Below, piece after piece: positions 22,859 through 36,189 of a stretch of 64,000 bases of DNA. The first letter of the stretch is position 1, and every line of letters starts with the position of its first letter. Made by a program: the position numbers and the translations under genes. Below the pieces are notes generated by a model that was not told the origin of the DNA, ran no database searches, and saw only the letters and a list, made by a program, of their open reading frames with translations. Origin of the DNA: Epiperipatus broadwayi (lineage: Eukaryota; Onychophora; Udeonychophora; Euonychophora; Peripatidae). The DNA lies in contig JAQFVV010006453.1 in assembly GCA_028023455.1 (NCBI GenBank), positions 974,001 to 1,038,000 of the forward strand, written 5' to 3'.

Positions 22859-25154
22859 AATTTCTAAAAAAATCAAGTGCAATTATTGAGTTTTTATAAA
22901 GAATAAAGGTTTAATACTAAAATCAAACATTTAATATTGTCAAAAACTGCTACTAGGTATAACAATAGAAAACAACTCATTTTAATGCTTTAATTTTTTA
23001 CAATAAAACTAAACCAATTAAAATAATATTGCTAAATTTAATTTGTTGCATATATGGCCTTCATTTAGAATAAAGTTTATGGTATAGTAAAATTGTTTTT
23101 AACATTATTATTAAAATTAATTTCATGCATAATTAAAATAGTGAAAAAATATTAAAAGCGATGAATTTATTTTAAAAAATAAAAAAAAACTTATTTTTTT
23201 ATGTTAAGTAAAATAATATGAACTTATTTTTTGGTTCTCATGATGCAAGTTTAAATATTTTTAAAACCATGATACAATTATAAAAATAAAATATATTTTA
23301 TATTTATTAAATAACATTAAAAATATTGTTGAATATGAAAAGTAATCTTTAAAATAACCTTTTTGCTGTGTAAGTATAATGTAAACACACATTGCCATTT
23401 TATGTAACTTGATTTCTGAAATTGATCTTTGTACTATAGAGTTTTCTATATGCTGATAAATGCTTATATGCAGGAATAAAAATTAATACTAAAGTATAGA
23501 TTCATTACTAATCTATCAGAATTGTTCAATGCAAATTACACAATATTTTTCAATTAATATCTGAATAACATTGTGATTATCACATTTTAAGAGGTAGTCC
23601 CACCCTGAAAAGGCACAGAATATATTGAAAAATGACTAAATTATTTAAAAAATAATTTTAAATATTTACAGCCAAAAAGATAAATGACATGTAGTATGTT
23701 CAAGAATGTGCAGTGAGTTAAAAAATGATCATTTCTACATAGTAAAATAATAGATAAGCATGTTTTTATAATTAATGAATTAATTCATAAACTTCTAATT
23801 TTTTAATTTTTTATTTAATAATTTTTTGAAGTAGATTTATTGCAGAAATGGAATAAGACACTTTCTTAATTGTATATTTTTATGTTAGAGATGTATTAGA
23901 TAAAATAATCTATGTATTATAATTACTACATAATTAATGGCTGTGGAGCAGATATCACTTATTAATCCCAAATGAAACAAATTCTTATACTTTTAGATCT
24001 AAATATTTTTTTTCATATTCAGAAATATATTCGTAAACCTCTTATTATGCAGTAACGGTTTCTCAAAGGTTCTCTGTTTAAATTTAAGCATTTTGTTTTT
24101 CTGGCTGAATAAATTAATAAAAAGAGTAACTGAATAGTTTATTGCTCAGGATGCCATGTGATCCTCAAGTACTGGAAATTAGTACATTAAGCTGTTATCA
24201 AGGACTCAGTTTCTAAATACACTATCCTATGGATATGCTAAATTATGCAGGGTAATAAATTAATTAATGCTTCCAATTACACAGATGACCTGGTCATTAT
24301 TTATAGTGCTGTATATTTAATGTTTGTTGTAAATAGTCTTACAATTCTTTTCTTTCAACCATTTCAGATGTCAGAATGTTGTCATTTGATTTTGTCAACT
24401 TATTACAGTGTTAAAAACAAGAGCAAATTTTTCCTTTAGCCAATGCCATCTATTGTAAGTTTGAGTAAGCAGATCATAATGGAAAAATAAAAACCAGTCT
24501 TCAGATGAAGGTTAATTTGCACTATTGTCAATAAGCTGGCCTTACTTAATCTTACAATATTTGGCACTACAGAAAGAAGGTCAGCTTTTAGATATTCCAC
24601 CTTATCATTAAAAAAAACCTTTTGCATTTTAATATTATTTTTAAACAATAAATTTATTTATGCCAACAAAAATAAAAATTATCTACAGAAGTTTTTTTTA
24701 CTTATTTGCACATATCATCTCTTAATTCAAATTTTCTAGTAGTTTTAAAAATAAAAAAAATGGACGTAGGTTTTGAGGTACAACACAGACTTCAAGTTAT
24801 GCTGCAGCTTTTAGAAAATTTAAAGAACAAGAGTATTTTGTCACTGGGAAATAACTATTGCAAGTAAATGAATTTTGAATATCTTATCAGTACAATACAA
24901 AAGTATTGGAAAAGATTCATTTAAAGATGCTTAATATACAATGGCAAAATTATAAAACCAATCAAAATTTTTGTCGACTTTCTGGATTTAATACTGTAGT
25001 GTCTACTATTGGACTGAATTTGTAAAACTAATGAATATATAATATTTCTTGAAAGGAACTTTTGTAAAAATTTGAGCATTGTTTTGATGAGGAGTTATAC
25101 CCTGTTTACATTATAAGGATATCTCAAACTTATTTTAAATGCAATGACAATTAT
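22859..25154. other. AT-rich stretch, no gene recognised
   Basis: No supportable gene. A short segment at 24491-24511 (AACCAGTCTTCAGATGAAGG) resembles the cleavage-site end of a hammerhead seen elsewhere, but no core accompanies it. Confidence 0.45.
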
Positions 25155-25320
25155 TTTCATTGTGAAGATATGGCTGAGAATAGAGTATATTGGAGAGAAA
25201 CAATTAGATATGGTCTTGAAGTATTTCAGGAAAAAAAGTCTGCTGAAGAAATTAAAAGATAATATTGTAAAGTATCAAATAAGCTGAAAAATAAACTAGC
25301 ATGTTTTATATATGGAGATA
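25155..25320 (+). other. Coding-like remnant, unidentified
   Basis: The frame reads HCEDMAENRVYWRETIRYG, then LEVFQEKKSAEEIKR, a stop, then KVSNKLKNKLACFIYGD. The residue mix is protein-like and unlike the Ile/Tyr/Lys noise of chance frames here, and an upstream piece near 24761 (DVGFEVQHRLQVMLQLLE) may belong to it. I do not recognise the family. It may be a decayed transposon. Confidence 0.3.
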
Positions 25321-28004
25321 TTTTGGTTAACAATTGGTATGTATAATTGTTTTAAAACTCAATTCTAGAATAGTTTTTTCTTTGTCCTTCTTGGCTTTTT
25401 GGAGTTATATTGGTCATACTCATTTATAGGTGATTGTTTATTGTTATAGTATCCATCAAACCATTTGAAAATATAATTAAGACCAAATAGAATGATATAG
25501 TTGTAAAAAAGTCTGTAATAATAAATTGGAGGAAGAGAGGGACAACCACATGACTGAATAAACATTGGTTAACTAAATAAGATTTACATTTTGTTTACTT
25601 TTATTTAACATATATACTTTGAGTTTCATTGTATTGCATAAGGGTTTGTTTTGGAGATAATGCTGGTGAACCTTCCACTTTAAATCACTCTTCTGTATAA
25701 CCTTTAATGTAATTTTGCCAGTTTCCATGCTACTTTCATGCTAGAAAATAATATTAATGTATTATATATTGCTGTAGATGTAATAATTAAAACAATCTGA
25801 AGAGGTCAGTAATTTTCAATAGGCAATAAAGTCAAATTAATTTAGTACAGCTGCCATGTACTTGGTGATTTTAATTTTTGTTCTCTGGTTTTAAGAGTAT
25901 TTGTGGGACTACTTTAAAAAGATTTTGAAATAGCAAAAAGGTTGGTTTTTATGTAGTTTATTAAGGATTCGTGATTATTTTGCACAATAATTGTATAATA
26001 ATTATTAAAAAACCCAAAATACACATGATTACACTTTTATTTTACACATAAATGTTTTATTTTTAAAACTAGAAGTTAATAAATTCTAGCATACACATGA
26101 CAAAAAAACTAAATATAATGACTATGTCTTGTGAAACTGATCTCTTATGACTCTTCTGACATAGTGGTAGAATTTCTTGAGATATTCTAAAAATAATAAA
26201 TGCAATTTTAAATTTTAAAAGATAATTTTATAGACTTAACAGAGCTTCACAATTATTTGTTTCCAATTTAAAAATAAATTTCAGTCAATGAAGATTTATT
26301 ACTTCTGGGAATCATTCATTTAACTGTTTTCCTGCATACTATAAAATGATCAAGTCATTTATTCTCATTATTAATGCTGTTTATTTTTTTTTAATATTTC
26401 ACAAGTTTAAATGTGATATTTTAGAATGTTTTGTTTATGAATTTATATTTCAAATAAATGAAGTGTAATTTATTGAATTCTAATATAGAATAATGTGTTA
26501 ATTAAAATCAAATGTTGAACATTACAAAAAATTGCCACCAGGGCTATGGATTACTGAAATTCATGGATAGAGAAACCTTGAATGATGGAAGGCAATATTT
26601 ATGAAACTATGGGAGATCAAAAATGACCTTTTAATTTAAACATATATTATCTTCAAACTCTGACATGTATTTAATTTATTTCTTGATTTTATACAACTTT
26701 TTCCCTCACTTTTAATTTTGGAGAGATAGTATTTTCTATTGTTTACTTATTATAGCAAACATGTATTTAAATAGTAACTTATTTCACTCATAAAAAAGTA
26801 TCTGTGTATAATATTTTTTTAATGTTTGTTTATGCACATATAAAATATCTGCACAAAATTGACAATAGATCTTATGATCAAATGATTAACATTTGATTAT
26901 TGTTAGTGGCATCTTATTTAAAATTTCTTTCCCTCTTCCTTAACACAGTTTCTTGAAACTTCATCAAAACTTTTTATGAACGTTTTACATTATATGCAAA
27001 TGAAAAATCACATGACTTATTTTTGTTATATTTTAAAAACAGTAATTTGTTCTAACAATTCCACACTAGAACTATTTATTGTTATTTTTTGGATATTAAA
27101 TAAAAATGGTACTATATAAACATTCTGAGACTAATTTCAGATTTATCAGCTTTTATAATGTGAATTTCAACTCCAGATAATGCAACCTTTTAAATAAAAT
27201 TTCACTGCCAAATGATGACCTCTCCAAAACATCCTTACAAAAAAATATGTAAAAAAAATTGGCATTGATCATACTACAACTCATTCACCGACCAGACTTG
27301 TAGAACTGACTGGATTGGTTGTGGACTAGTTAAGCGAGAGAAAACTCCCTTAAAATTAATTTTACTGGCTTAATTTTAAACTCTAAGTTACTGATGCAAA
27401 TTTAAGATATCCTACCTCTGCAATACAAGACTATTGATCTGACTAGAGTTAATTAAGTGAGATACTGCATTTAAAAGCCCTTTCATTGTTAAATGAAAAA
27501 ACCTGCCATGGGTGTTGGTAAATATGGTTCTATCTTTTAATATTCTACATTTGAGTTGCTAATTCTGTATAAGCAGAGTTATTTAAAAAAACCACAAACA
27601 AAAAGCAACAATTTGTTGATTTTCCCAATGTACTTTCTAGCATGGTGAGTGGAAGCAAAAAGAAAGGATAGCAAAGATTGACATTGTTGGAGGACGTAAG
27701 AGATATGAGTTACATGGAATTGAAGAGCTGGGCAATGGAAAAAATGGATTGGAAAAATGGATGAATTGTGACAACTTTCTAGTCCTTTTCATAGGACAAA
27801 ATACTATTGATGATGAATATTAATCATAATACTGATAGGAATTTCATTAAACTGAATACTTATTATTAAAAAAAACTTTATTTTCCAAGCAAAATTTTAA
27901 AGACAATCTTTAACTTCTTTCCAATAAACTAATTAGTTTATAAATGCATCTACAAGCAAAATGAAAATTATTTAGTAAATACTTATAAATGAATAAGCTT
28001 AATT
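25321..28004. other. AT-rich stretch, no gene recognised
   Basis: Mostly featureless. Plus-strand 27660-27830 has a protein-like run (KIDIVGGRKRYELHGIEE) ending in a GATGATGAA tail, perhaps an old retroelement 3' end. Two loosely similar segments lie at 27298-27350 and 27430-27480. Confidence 0.4.
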
Positions 28005-28185
28005 AAACGGGATTCCAAGATACTGTAAAAGACCCAGAAAGAAATCACATGTGAGATGGGTGGATGAAATAAGAAAGTGTGCAGGGGTGATGTGGAGAAG
28101 AGATGCTAGAGATCGGAGATGGATTGAACTTAGAGACCTTCACTCTGCAGTGTATTGATAATGGTTGATGATGATGATGAAGCGT
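28005..28185 (+). pseudogene. RTE-type LINE, 3' end fragment
   Basis: The sequence is closely similar to the 3' end of the RTE copy at 43080-43260: GGATTCCAAGA, AAAGACCCAGAAAG, CACATGTGAGATGG, TGGATGAAATAA, AAGTGTGCAGG, GTGATGTGGAGAAGAGA. It encodes the conserved tail (RWVDEIRKCAGVMWRRDA type) and ends in (GATGAT)n, as RTE elements do. The start is abrupt: a typical 5'-truncated insertion. Confidence 0.8.
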
Positions 28186-28930
28186 AATTACAAAAAGCAG
28201 GCAGAGAAGTGCCTGAATTTTTTAACTTCGTAAACTTTATGTACTTAAAGAGGTGATGAAAGATCTATATTTTAAATCTCAAAAAGGAGTAACAATATAC
28301 CATAAAATACTAAACTATACATACATTGGTTTTAAAAGTAAAAACCGTGCTATGGTTCTATATTTATTAGATATCAGATGTAATTTATAGAAAATTTTGT
28401 AAGAGAGAAACTGATTAAACTGTTTGTGCAGTTTTTGCTTTAGGTATTAAAGTTATACCGTTATGATTGCACTAAGATGTGATCAAAACATTATCTTTCA
28501 AGCAGGTTTTATTACATCAAACAGCTGATGCGTGAAGGAATTTTTATAAAATAATAATAATTCACTACTATTTATCATCTTCAAGTGATAATCAAAAAGA
28601 GGAAAAATGTTACAAATAAAATATACAATCTTGAATTCAATAACATTAATTTATTTATAATAAATCAAAATATTGTACTATAAATTTTATCTATTTTTTT
28701 ATAATTTTGGATTTTTTTTAATCATATGCTTTTCTTCATAACCTATAAACATTTCCGTATGTACACACACACACACATATATAATACAAATAAAATGTCT
28801 GTTAATTAAAAAACTATTGTAATAACAAAAAATAATAATAAATATAATGGTAATTAACTATTATATACAGTCTTTCAATTAAACGTAGCTCAACGCAAAG
28901 TAAACAAAGGAAAAAAATAACCCTTCCCAG
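28186..28930. other. AT-rich stretch, no gene recognised
   Basis: A (CA)n run at 28764-28776 and (AAT)-rich sequence. Nothing else. Confidence 0.5.
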
Positions 28931-29338
28931 ACTATGAATTAGAAGTACTCTAAACGTTAAACAAAGAATCAAGAATAGAATAAATTCACCTATTCTTGGG
29001 AGCTCTGATTTTTATAAGCACACAATTGTCAACATTGCTGGTAATTCGAAGTCCATTAATTTTTCAGCCAGATAAAATATAGCATAAGAGTTATTTAGCT
29101 TATAATCAATTATACTAGGCTGGAGATATCATCTCTCTTAAAACACCTTGCATAATTTATTATGGGTTTAACAACTCTTAAATGCCATATTTTACTTGGC
29201 TGATAATTTAATTTCACTATGAATTATGAACAATGTTGACAAAGATAGGCTTATAAATATCAGAGTTCCCAAGAATAGGTTGATTCATTTTAATCTTGAT
29301 ACTTTGCTCAACATTTAGAGTGCTTTTAATCCATAGTC
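28931..29338. repeat. Foldback repeat with about 165-bp arms
   Basis: The left arm 28931-29092 mirrors the right arm 29173-29338. Examples are ACTATGAATTAGAAG against ...TAATCCATAGT, CCTATTCTTGGGA against TCCCAAGAATAGG, CAACATTG on both sides, and AGAGTT against AACTCT. The arms are diverged. The centre of about 80 bp is unrelated. A non-autonomous foldback or MITE-like element. Confidence 0.8.
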
Positions 29339-29394
29339 TAGTGAATAAAGATTTTCTCTTTGTTTTTATATATAAACAAAGGGAGAAAATCACC

Positions 29395-29430
29395 ATCATC
29401 ATAATCATCATCATCATCATCATCATCATC

Positions 29431-29525
<95 letters not shown>
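29395..29525. repeat. (ATC)n-(AAT)n trinucleotide microsatellite
   Basis: About 10 CAT/ATC units run into about 30 AAT units. It explains the poly-Ile, poly-Tyr and poly-Met open frames on both strands. Confidence 0.95.
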
Positions 29526-29526
<1 letters not shown>

Positions 29527-30804
29527 TTTTAAATATCTGCAATTAAAATGGAAGTAACTACCTTCCAGTGAGTTACATGACTTCAAATACCACGAAAAAA
29601 CTGTCAATTTTATGATTTTTGGCATCACATAACTCAGAGGGAGATAGTTGCTTCGGTTTCAATTATATATATATTGAAACAATAAATTTTCCAAGCACTG
29701 ATTATATCAATGCCCTGTTCTATAGTGCCAGATTTCCTTTGCATATGTAAATTGAATCTATTTATATTCACTTTCCCACCTGTTATAAATTATATTTCAG
29801 AAATGGTATTACTTAGGCTGAATATCCATACATATACAAATGTTAACACTAGTCTTTTTCAATATGGTTAATAATTTTAATTTTTAAGATTGAATTAATT
29901 TTTATTCATTTTAATACACTTGGGAATAATTAATCAAATATCAAATTTGTAAACTCTAATTAATAGAGCTCTAAGAATATTTTAACACAGGAATGCAAAT
30001 TTTCCATGTATTGGTTATCTCAATAAAATCTATTAAATTGCTAAAACTCATATTTGTCAAGAATCTTTCAGTGCTACACTCAGAAAAAGTGTACTAAACT
30101 GCTTTAGATCACTTTTTTCAGTATCGTAACTTGTTTAATATAGTTTTTTAAAACATGTAGATTTTCCTATATTGCTTTTATTGATTTTTTAACTGGAAAA
30201 AAATCTGAAAAGGTCAGTATCTTATGAACAATTAATTAAAATCTCAGCTTTTACTCTATTGTTTAAACCAAAAAACAAAATGTTAGAAAGGTATTCTTTT
30301 GCTTCTGGTTTAGTTTTCATGCAAAGATTTTGGAAATAAAATAATATGATTTTTTTGTTCATTTATAAATTTTTTGATTATTTTTACACATTAATTGGTT
30401 ATTATTTAAAATAAAAAGAAATACACATTAGTAAACTTTGCATAACATGAAAAAAGAGAATCAGGGTATGTGTAACATTACTATTTGTCAGAATTGACAT
30501 ATTGTTAAAATATTTTCAAATATTGTAATAATTATAAAGCAAAAACTAGATTTTAAAGCATAATTTGATATATTTATCATAAATACACATTTTTTTGTTC
30601 ACATTTAGAAAAAATATTTAAAATAAAAATAAATTATTTATTTCTTAGAGTATTTACTTTTAAACTAATGTATGACTGTTATCTTGTAGTTATCTTTTGT
30701 TCATGTTTATAAGTCAGTTTTTAACTATTTGAAAAGGTCAAATGCAATTTTTTTAGAATATTATTAATTTAATATAACTTTTTGATAGCTGGAATATAGA
30801 TGAA
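29526..30804. other. AT-rich stretch, no gene recognised
   Basis: I see no supportable feature. Confidence 0.5.
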
Positions 30805-30943
30805 ATTAATGTGGAAGTACTGAAAACTCCAGCAAGCTATATGTAAACTAACTGCAAGCAATATTAAATATGTTCATTTTACATTTGCTGGTAGTTAGTT
30901 TACATATAGCTCACTGTTGAGTTTTTAATACTTCCACATTAAT
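30805..30943. repeat. Foldback repeat with about 58-bp arms
   Basis: ATTAATGTGGAAGTA (left end) is inverted as TACTTCCACATTAAT (right end), and AGCTATATGTAAACTAACT as AGTTAGTTTACATATAGCT. The spacer is about 22 bp. A hairpin/MITE-type insertion. Confidence 0.85.
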
Positions 30944-31197
30944 TTAATATTACTTGTTTATAAAATTAAATTAAAATAAATTAAATCCAAAATTATTGAG
31001 TTTTAGTATAAAGATTTTATACTAAGTAAAAGTTGAACATTTTCATAAACTCTCTGCAGTTGGAACAATAGACAATGTCAGAATTTAAGAGTTTACAAAT
31101 GATTCCATTTACATTTACTTTCCTAATTGGTATAATTATATATAAACATTATTTATATATAAATGTAAACCAAGGGTTTCAACTTTTATGTGATTCT

Positions 31198-31267
31198 GTA
31201 TTATTATTATTATTATCATCATCATCATCATCACCACTACTACTATTACTACTACTACTACTACTAC

Positions 31268-31299
<32 letters not shown>

Positions 31300-31302
31300 G
31301 TA
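31198..31302. repeat. (TTA)/(TCA)/(CTA) trinucleotide tract
   Basis: Blocks of TTA, TCATCA, CTACTA and TTA again, reading as Leu/Ser/Ile runs in the open frame at 31075-31344, which is therefore not a gene. Confidence 0.95.
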
Positions 31303-31396
31303 GTATCTCAACTGCTATTACAGATGTGTACATATCCTATTTAATTGATGACTTCTGATTTCATTGAAATAATAGTACTCTGACAATAATGGTAAA

Positions 31397-31469
31397 TTCT
31401 CCTACACCCCAGTATAAGTTTGATTAAGCAATAAATGCCAAATTAGGTGATAGAATTGGTGTAGGAGAA
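31397..31469. repeat. Short inverted repeat
   Basis: TTCTCCTACACC (31397-31408) and GGTGTAGGAGAA (31458-31469) are exact inverses, about 50 bp apart. It could be the ends of a very small element. Confidence 0.6.
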
Positions 31470-31598
31470 ATAGAATTTGCTACTGAAAAGTATTGCACAA
31501 GCTTAAGTCATGTGATATCTTGTAATCATTGAAGTAATATTATGAATATTGGAATTTTCAAAAACATAACCTTTTTTGTCTATAGAAATTTTTGTTTT

Positions 31599-31601
<3 letters not shown>

Positions 31602-31657
<56 letters not shown>
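31602..31657. repeat. (AT)n microsatellite
   Basis: About 28 AT units. It lies immediately before a tRNA-like segment. Confidence 0.95.
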
Positions 31658-31661
<4 letters not shown>

Positions 31662-31663
<2 letters not shown>

Positions 31664-31730
31664 GTTTGTAGTTCAGTGGTTGTACATCTGACTACCATGA
31701 TTGTGATATAGGTTTGAATCTGAGCAGAAT
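31662..31730 (+). repeat. tRNA-like SINE head
   Basis: TAGTTCAGTGGTTGTAC (31669-31685) fits a pol III A box. CATCTGACTACCATGATTG follows where the anticodon arm would lie. GGTTTGAATCT (31711-31721) fits a B box with one mismatch. Spacing is tRNA-like. A SINE head or tRNA pseudogene. Confidence 0.6.
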
Positions 31731-34099
31731 AAACATAATTTTTTATCAGACTTAGAATTTTATTAGGTAATTTAATCATAGCTATCCCAGTTAATAAATG
31801 AATATCTAGATGTGTTTAGCATAGAGGAAACACATCAATAGGAAACCATTTGAATTCTCACAAACCAGAAATCAATGAGTTAGAATGCTATCTTTTTTAT
31901 TGTTGCTCTTCAAGGATCTGGGGGGAATGTCTTTTCCCAGTGAGCACTTTAAGGGTTATTTTACCTATATTTTGTCAATTACATGTATGTACATATATTA
32001 TCTCCACAACCTTCATGCTTGAATGAGCTAATAAGCTGTCAGCCATCTGACATTAAGGCAGCACTACAATTAGGCAAGAAATGGAATCCTCCATTTACTA
32101 CTTAATTGTAAAGATACTTCAATAAAAGATTGACATTATCTTGATTTGTTGTCCTGCTTGATTTGGTTGAGATTAAATGGCACATTCTAGAGCTTTAATC
32201 TGTAGCTTTGTCTCCAGATCTATCACTTAGAGTATTTGAATCATTTTAAACTTACAATTTTATTTTTGTATTTAAACATAAGGGCTATGATGGTAAGATA
32301 ATGAATAAACAGCTGTTGGTGGCACTTATGATTATATACATATATATTATAAACCAAAAAGAAAGATATGAAATGGTCATCAACAAAGAGCACACAATGC
32401 ATAACCAGGACACTCGACTTCACTGACCCAAAAGTTAACTAGTTAAGCAAGCCAAATTTATAATCTAAAAAAATGATCAAATGGCCCAATCCATCACTAG
32501 ATGATGATTGATCATGAATAATAAAAAATAATAAAGGTAATGAATAACAATAATGATTAAGCTTATTAAAGCAAAATGCAACATTTAGTAAAATTTAAGA
32601 AGAGAATATTTCACATATTTACCCTTATAAATTATTACAGATCTTGTTATGAGAAGCATACATCATTAAAGGATTATGTTATACACAAAACTTCATCTAC
32701 AACAATTCTTCCAATCATAGCACATCTAACAATTATGATAAGTATTCTAGCAACATGATTATATCCACAACAAAAACATATTTTATTATGTTTCACCTAA
32801 GTATTTTTTAAGTACTTCACAAAAGTAATGTGATAGTGCTATTATATTTGACATTTTAAGTGGCATGATGGCACTGTCATCACGACTTTTCTATGTTGCT
32901 TTAAAGCCTTGTATGTGTTAAATCATGGTATGTGATGGGCTGCAGCAATTCTTTGTATGAAGCTTTTGTTTTTAATGTATTATTTTTTTAAAAAATTCCA
33001 AGAGATGTCGGCAGTATACAGATCTTTATGGATTTGTCTGTGATTGACAGCACACTCTATTGTTCTGACAAAGCTATAAAAAGATGGTGATTTGTGATTG
33101 GCTGATGCTTTAGATTCTTTCCCCCTGTTGTTAAATGCCACAGAAAATGTGATTTTCAGTAATTATTAATGATTATTATGCAATATTTTTGTAAAAGACA
33201 TTATTAAACCAAGAACTTCATCACTATGGAGGGGTGGGTTGTCTTTGAAAACATTTCAATTTTAAAAAGACAGCTCTTAGAAAGTACAGAAAGTACATTA
33301 CAATTAATGGGAAATTGGTACAAACAGTTATTATAGGCTAAAAAGAAAATCGTTTTTGTAAAAACTATAAGTGGACCATTTTAATAACAATTAATAATTT
33401 ATTAACTTTTAGGATTTTTTTTGCTTCTATGATGATAATTGATTCTAAATATATCATTTTTTTAATAATATAAAATTCTAATATCTAATATTTCATTTTT
33501 CCAACTTTCTGAATAGGTATCTTGAAGCCAGTAATGTGTTTCTTTGTTTTATCAGTAAAGTTTTCAGTTAGATAATTATTTTCATAATTTTAAAATATTA
33601 ATTTAAAATGTATGTTTAGTTTAGTTATTAGAAGATGTAAATATTTATAATGGAATATATAAATTAATTTTGTAATATATGTAAAAAAGATTTAATTGCA
33701 TGCACAAAAAAATCAAACATGGCATCATAGTAAAAATATTAGTTGGTAGAGTGGATTGACATTGATGTAGTTGAAAATAATTGCTTTTGAAATAAAATAA
33801 ATTCTTTATTACTCTTCTATAAATTAATGTCTCAAGGTTATCTTAAATAATAGTTTCATTAATATAAACTTTATTCTTTTCTTTAAATTTAGAAATATTA
33901 GACAAAGAATGGGATCCTAATAATTTCATAGTGAAACATACTTTTATCCTTAAGTTAATATTTCCCCAAATTACCATAATAACAATAATAATTGTAATTA
34001 TTAAAAATAACCATAATATATTCTTAGTCTTGGAATAAAATAATTTACTAGGAAAACATTCAGATGTAATAAGTAGATAAGGAATTTTATGGTCATCCA
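31731..34099. other. AT-rich stretch, no gene recognised
   Basis: A somewhat GC-richer patch at 31900-32230 and another at 32860-33130 (with TATAAAA at 33075 and an ATTGGCT word) are not assignable. No supportable coding region. Confidence 0.45.
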
Positions 34100-34994
34100 T
34101 AAAATAGATCACTTTTAATAATATAAATACGTTAGTTTCGTTTGTAAAAAGTATATTACTGAATTTTCAGATTACGAAAGCAAACGAAAATCTTTTCAAA
34201 AATAAAATTTGATTTATAATTTAAAAAATATTCAATTGCGGTGAAATAAAAGTAACCGCTATTCAACCAACCAAAAAAGATTGCTGACACAATCTTTTTT
34301 TTTTCACTTTACATTACGATCAATATGTAGCAATAAATAAATAATTCTTGGTAATATCTTAACTATTTTTTTAAAATAATTTGATTTTTAGTATTATTTT
34401 ATCAATAATAATTTGTAATTCAATACATTTTATACAACTACTTTTGAACTTAAATTAAGCAATTCCATCATTTAAATCTGTGATGAATAATCAAAACACT
34501 TTTTTAAATGAAATAAAATGATTTCAAAACAAAATCAGTGATCCTTTAACACATAAAATTGATTATAATGATTCTTTAACCTTTTGAACGATGATTATAT
34601 AATTGGCCGAATGAGTTAAAAATCAAAACTTGTAATTAGCCAACTCACAACTTTAACAAAATCTATTGTTAAAATAGATCACTTTTAATAATATAAATAC
34701 GTTAGTTTCGTTTGTAAAAAGTATATTACTGAATTTTCAGATTACGAAAGCAAACGAAAATCTTTTCAAAAATAAAATTTGATTTATAATTTAAAAAATA
34801 TTCAATTGCGGTGAAATAAAAGTAACCGCTATTCAACCAACCAAAAAAGATTGCTGACACAATCTTTTTTTTTTCACTTTACATTACGATCAATATGTAG
34901 CAATAAATAAATAATTCTTGGTAATATCTTAACTATTTTTTTAAAATAATTTGATTTTTAGTATTATTTTATCAATAATAATTTGTAATTCAAT
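34100..34994. repeat. 325-bp direct repeat, two copies with no difference seen, 570 bp apart
   Basis: 34100-34424 and 34670-34994 show no difference in a line-by-line reading; both edges are sharp. A unique 245 bp (34425-34669) separates them. Identity in such neutral AT-rich DNA implies a recent event or gene conversion. It could be a 570-bp tandem duplication with a partial second unit, a miniature LTR-like element (no TG...CA ends seen), or assembly duplication. Confidence 0.9.
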
Positions 34995-35061
34995 TCAAAT
35001 ATTGTTTAAAATGTTGTAAACATTCGTTTATCACTTTCGTAATAAAAATCAAAACGAACGT
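34129..35061. mobile_element. Possible terminal-inverted-repeat element containing the duplication
   Basis: The left end ACGTTAGTTTCGTTTG...ATTACGAAAGCAAACGAA resembles the inverse of the right end (35022-35061), TTCGTTTATCACTTTCGTAAT...AAAACGAACGT. The ends share the order ACGTT, CGTTT, ATTACGAAAG, AACGAA. No transposase is encoded and no clear target duplication is seen, so this is a tentative non-autonomous DNA element. Confidence 0.45.
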
Positions 35062-36189
35062 AACTTTTTACTTTTTGGCAGCCATTACCCTTTCTGACAG
35101 AAGTGGGACAGCCAATAAGATTCAAGAAAAGTTGGTGAGGAGGCAGTGCTTTGGTTTTGTTTGACATATATGGTCATTTTTATTGATTTTTTACTTGTAA
35201 AATAACTCTGAAGAGGGCACCATCTTACAGAACTTTTGATTTTCTTTCTAATGACATATCATATGTATACGTGGGATAAAAAGTAGCCGATTTAGAGTGA
35301 TGTCAAATCTTCTCGTTTTTAGACGAGTCATGCATTATAAGAGTTAATAACAAGGAAATAAAATAACCAATTTCTTAAAAGCTTTCTTTACATCTGAAAT
35401 GCAATTTTCATAAAGTAACTCATATGTCAAATGAGATATGCTCACATACTCTCAATACATCCAGTTAAGAACAAATTGATAATAAACTTTGTAATATTAA
35501 GATTTCTGAATAATATATTGAAATAGTCGACCTTAGTTCAAGATCGAGTTTCACTGTTCTACCACAGCCCACGGTTTCATCCTGCTCCTTTTTTTTTTGT
35601 AAAATGTATATAAAATATACATGAAGCATCTATGAGATTTATAAATATAAATCTGAAATAAAAATTTTCTTTAATTATTTTAAATATTAACTTTTATAGA
35701 TGTGATTCAGATGTATACATATATTGCAGGAGCATATATATATAATTTAAAATACTAAATAATTTTGTGTCTTTTAAAATTGTATTTTTTTTACTTTTAT
35801 TTTAATACTTTTTAAGTATTTTTTTTTGTCATAAGACTACATAAAAAAATTCAAGATGGAAAGTGCAGTCGTTGACTGTCCAAAAATAATTAAAGGAGTG
35901 GGAAGTTTGTTTCATGATTTTAAAAGGAATTTATAAATTAAAGTTAAGGAAAGTAAAATCTGAAACAAAGCTAATTGATTTTAGTTAGCTATTAACATTG
36001 TTATCAAATCCATTTCCAATCTGGAAATTGGTTTGAATTGATTTTGGACAGTTATCTCATGACTGCAGCTCTACTAACAATACAGAAAAGATTCTTGTAA
36101 ATTAAGAATCCATTAGAGTCAGGAAGTCTAATTAAAACAAACATTTTTGAGTGGCTAAAACTGACATAAATAGGGCTAAAAATCTATTG
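35062..36189. other. No gene recognised; small GC-richer patches
   Basis: 35060-35170 and 35525-35595 are less AT-rich than their surroundings. The latter ends in T10 and could be the reverse of an A-tailed insertion. No frame is recognisable. Confidence 0.4.

Noticed and set aside
29296-29628. Open frames of poly-Ile, poly-Tyr and poly-Met
   Set aside because: They are the (ATC)n-(AAT)n microsatellite read in different frames.
33061-33110. Promoter-like TATAAAA with ATTGGCT
   Set aside because: Both words are common in AT-rich DNA and no gene starts downstream.
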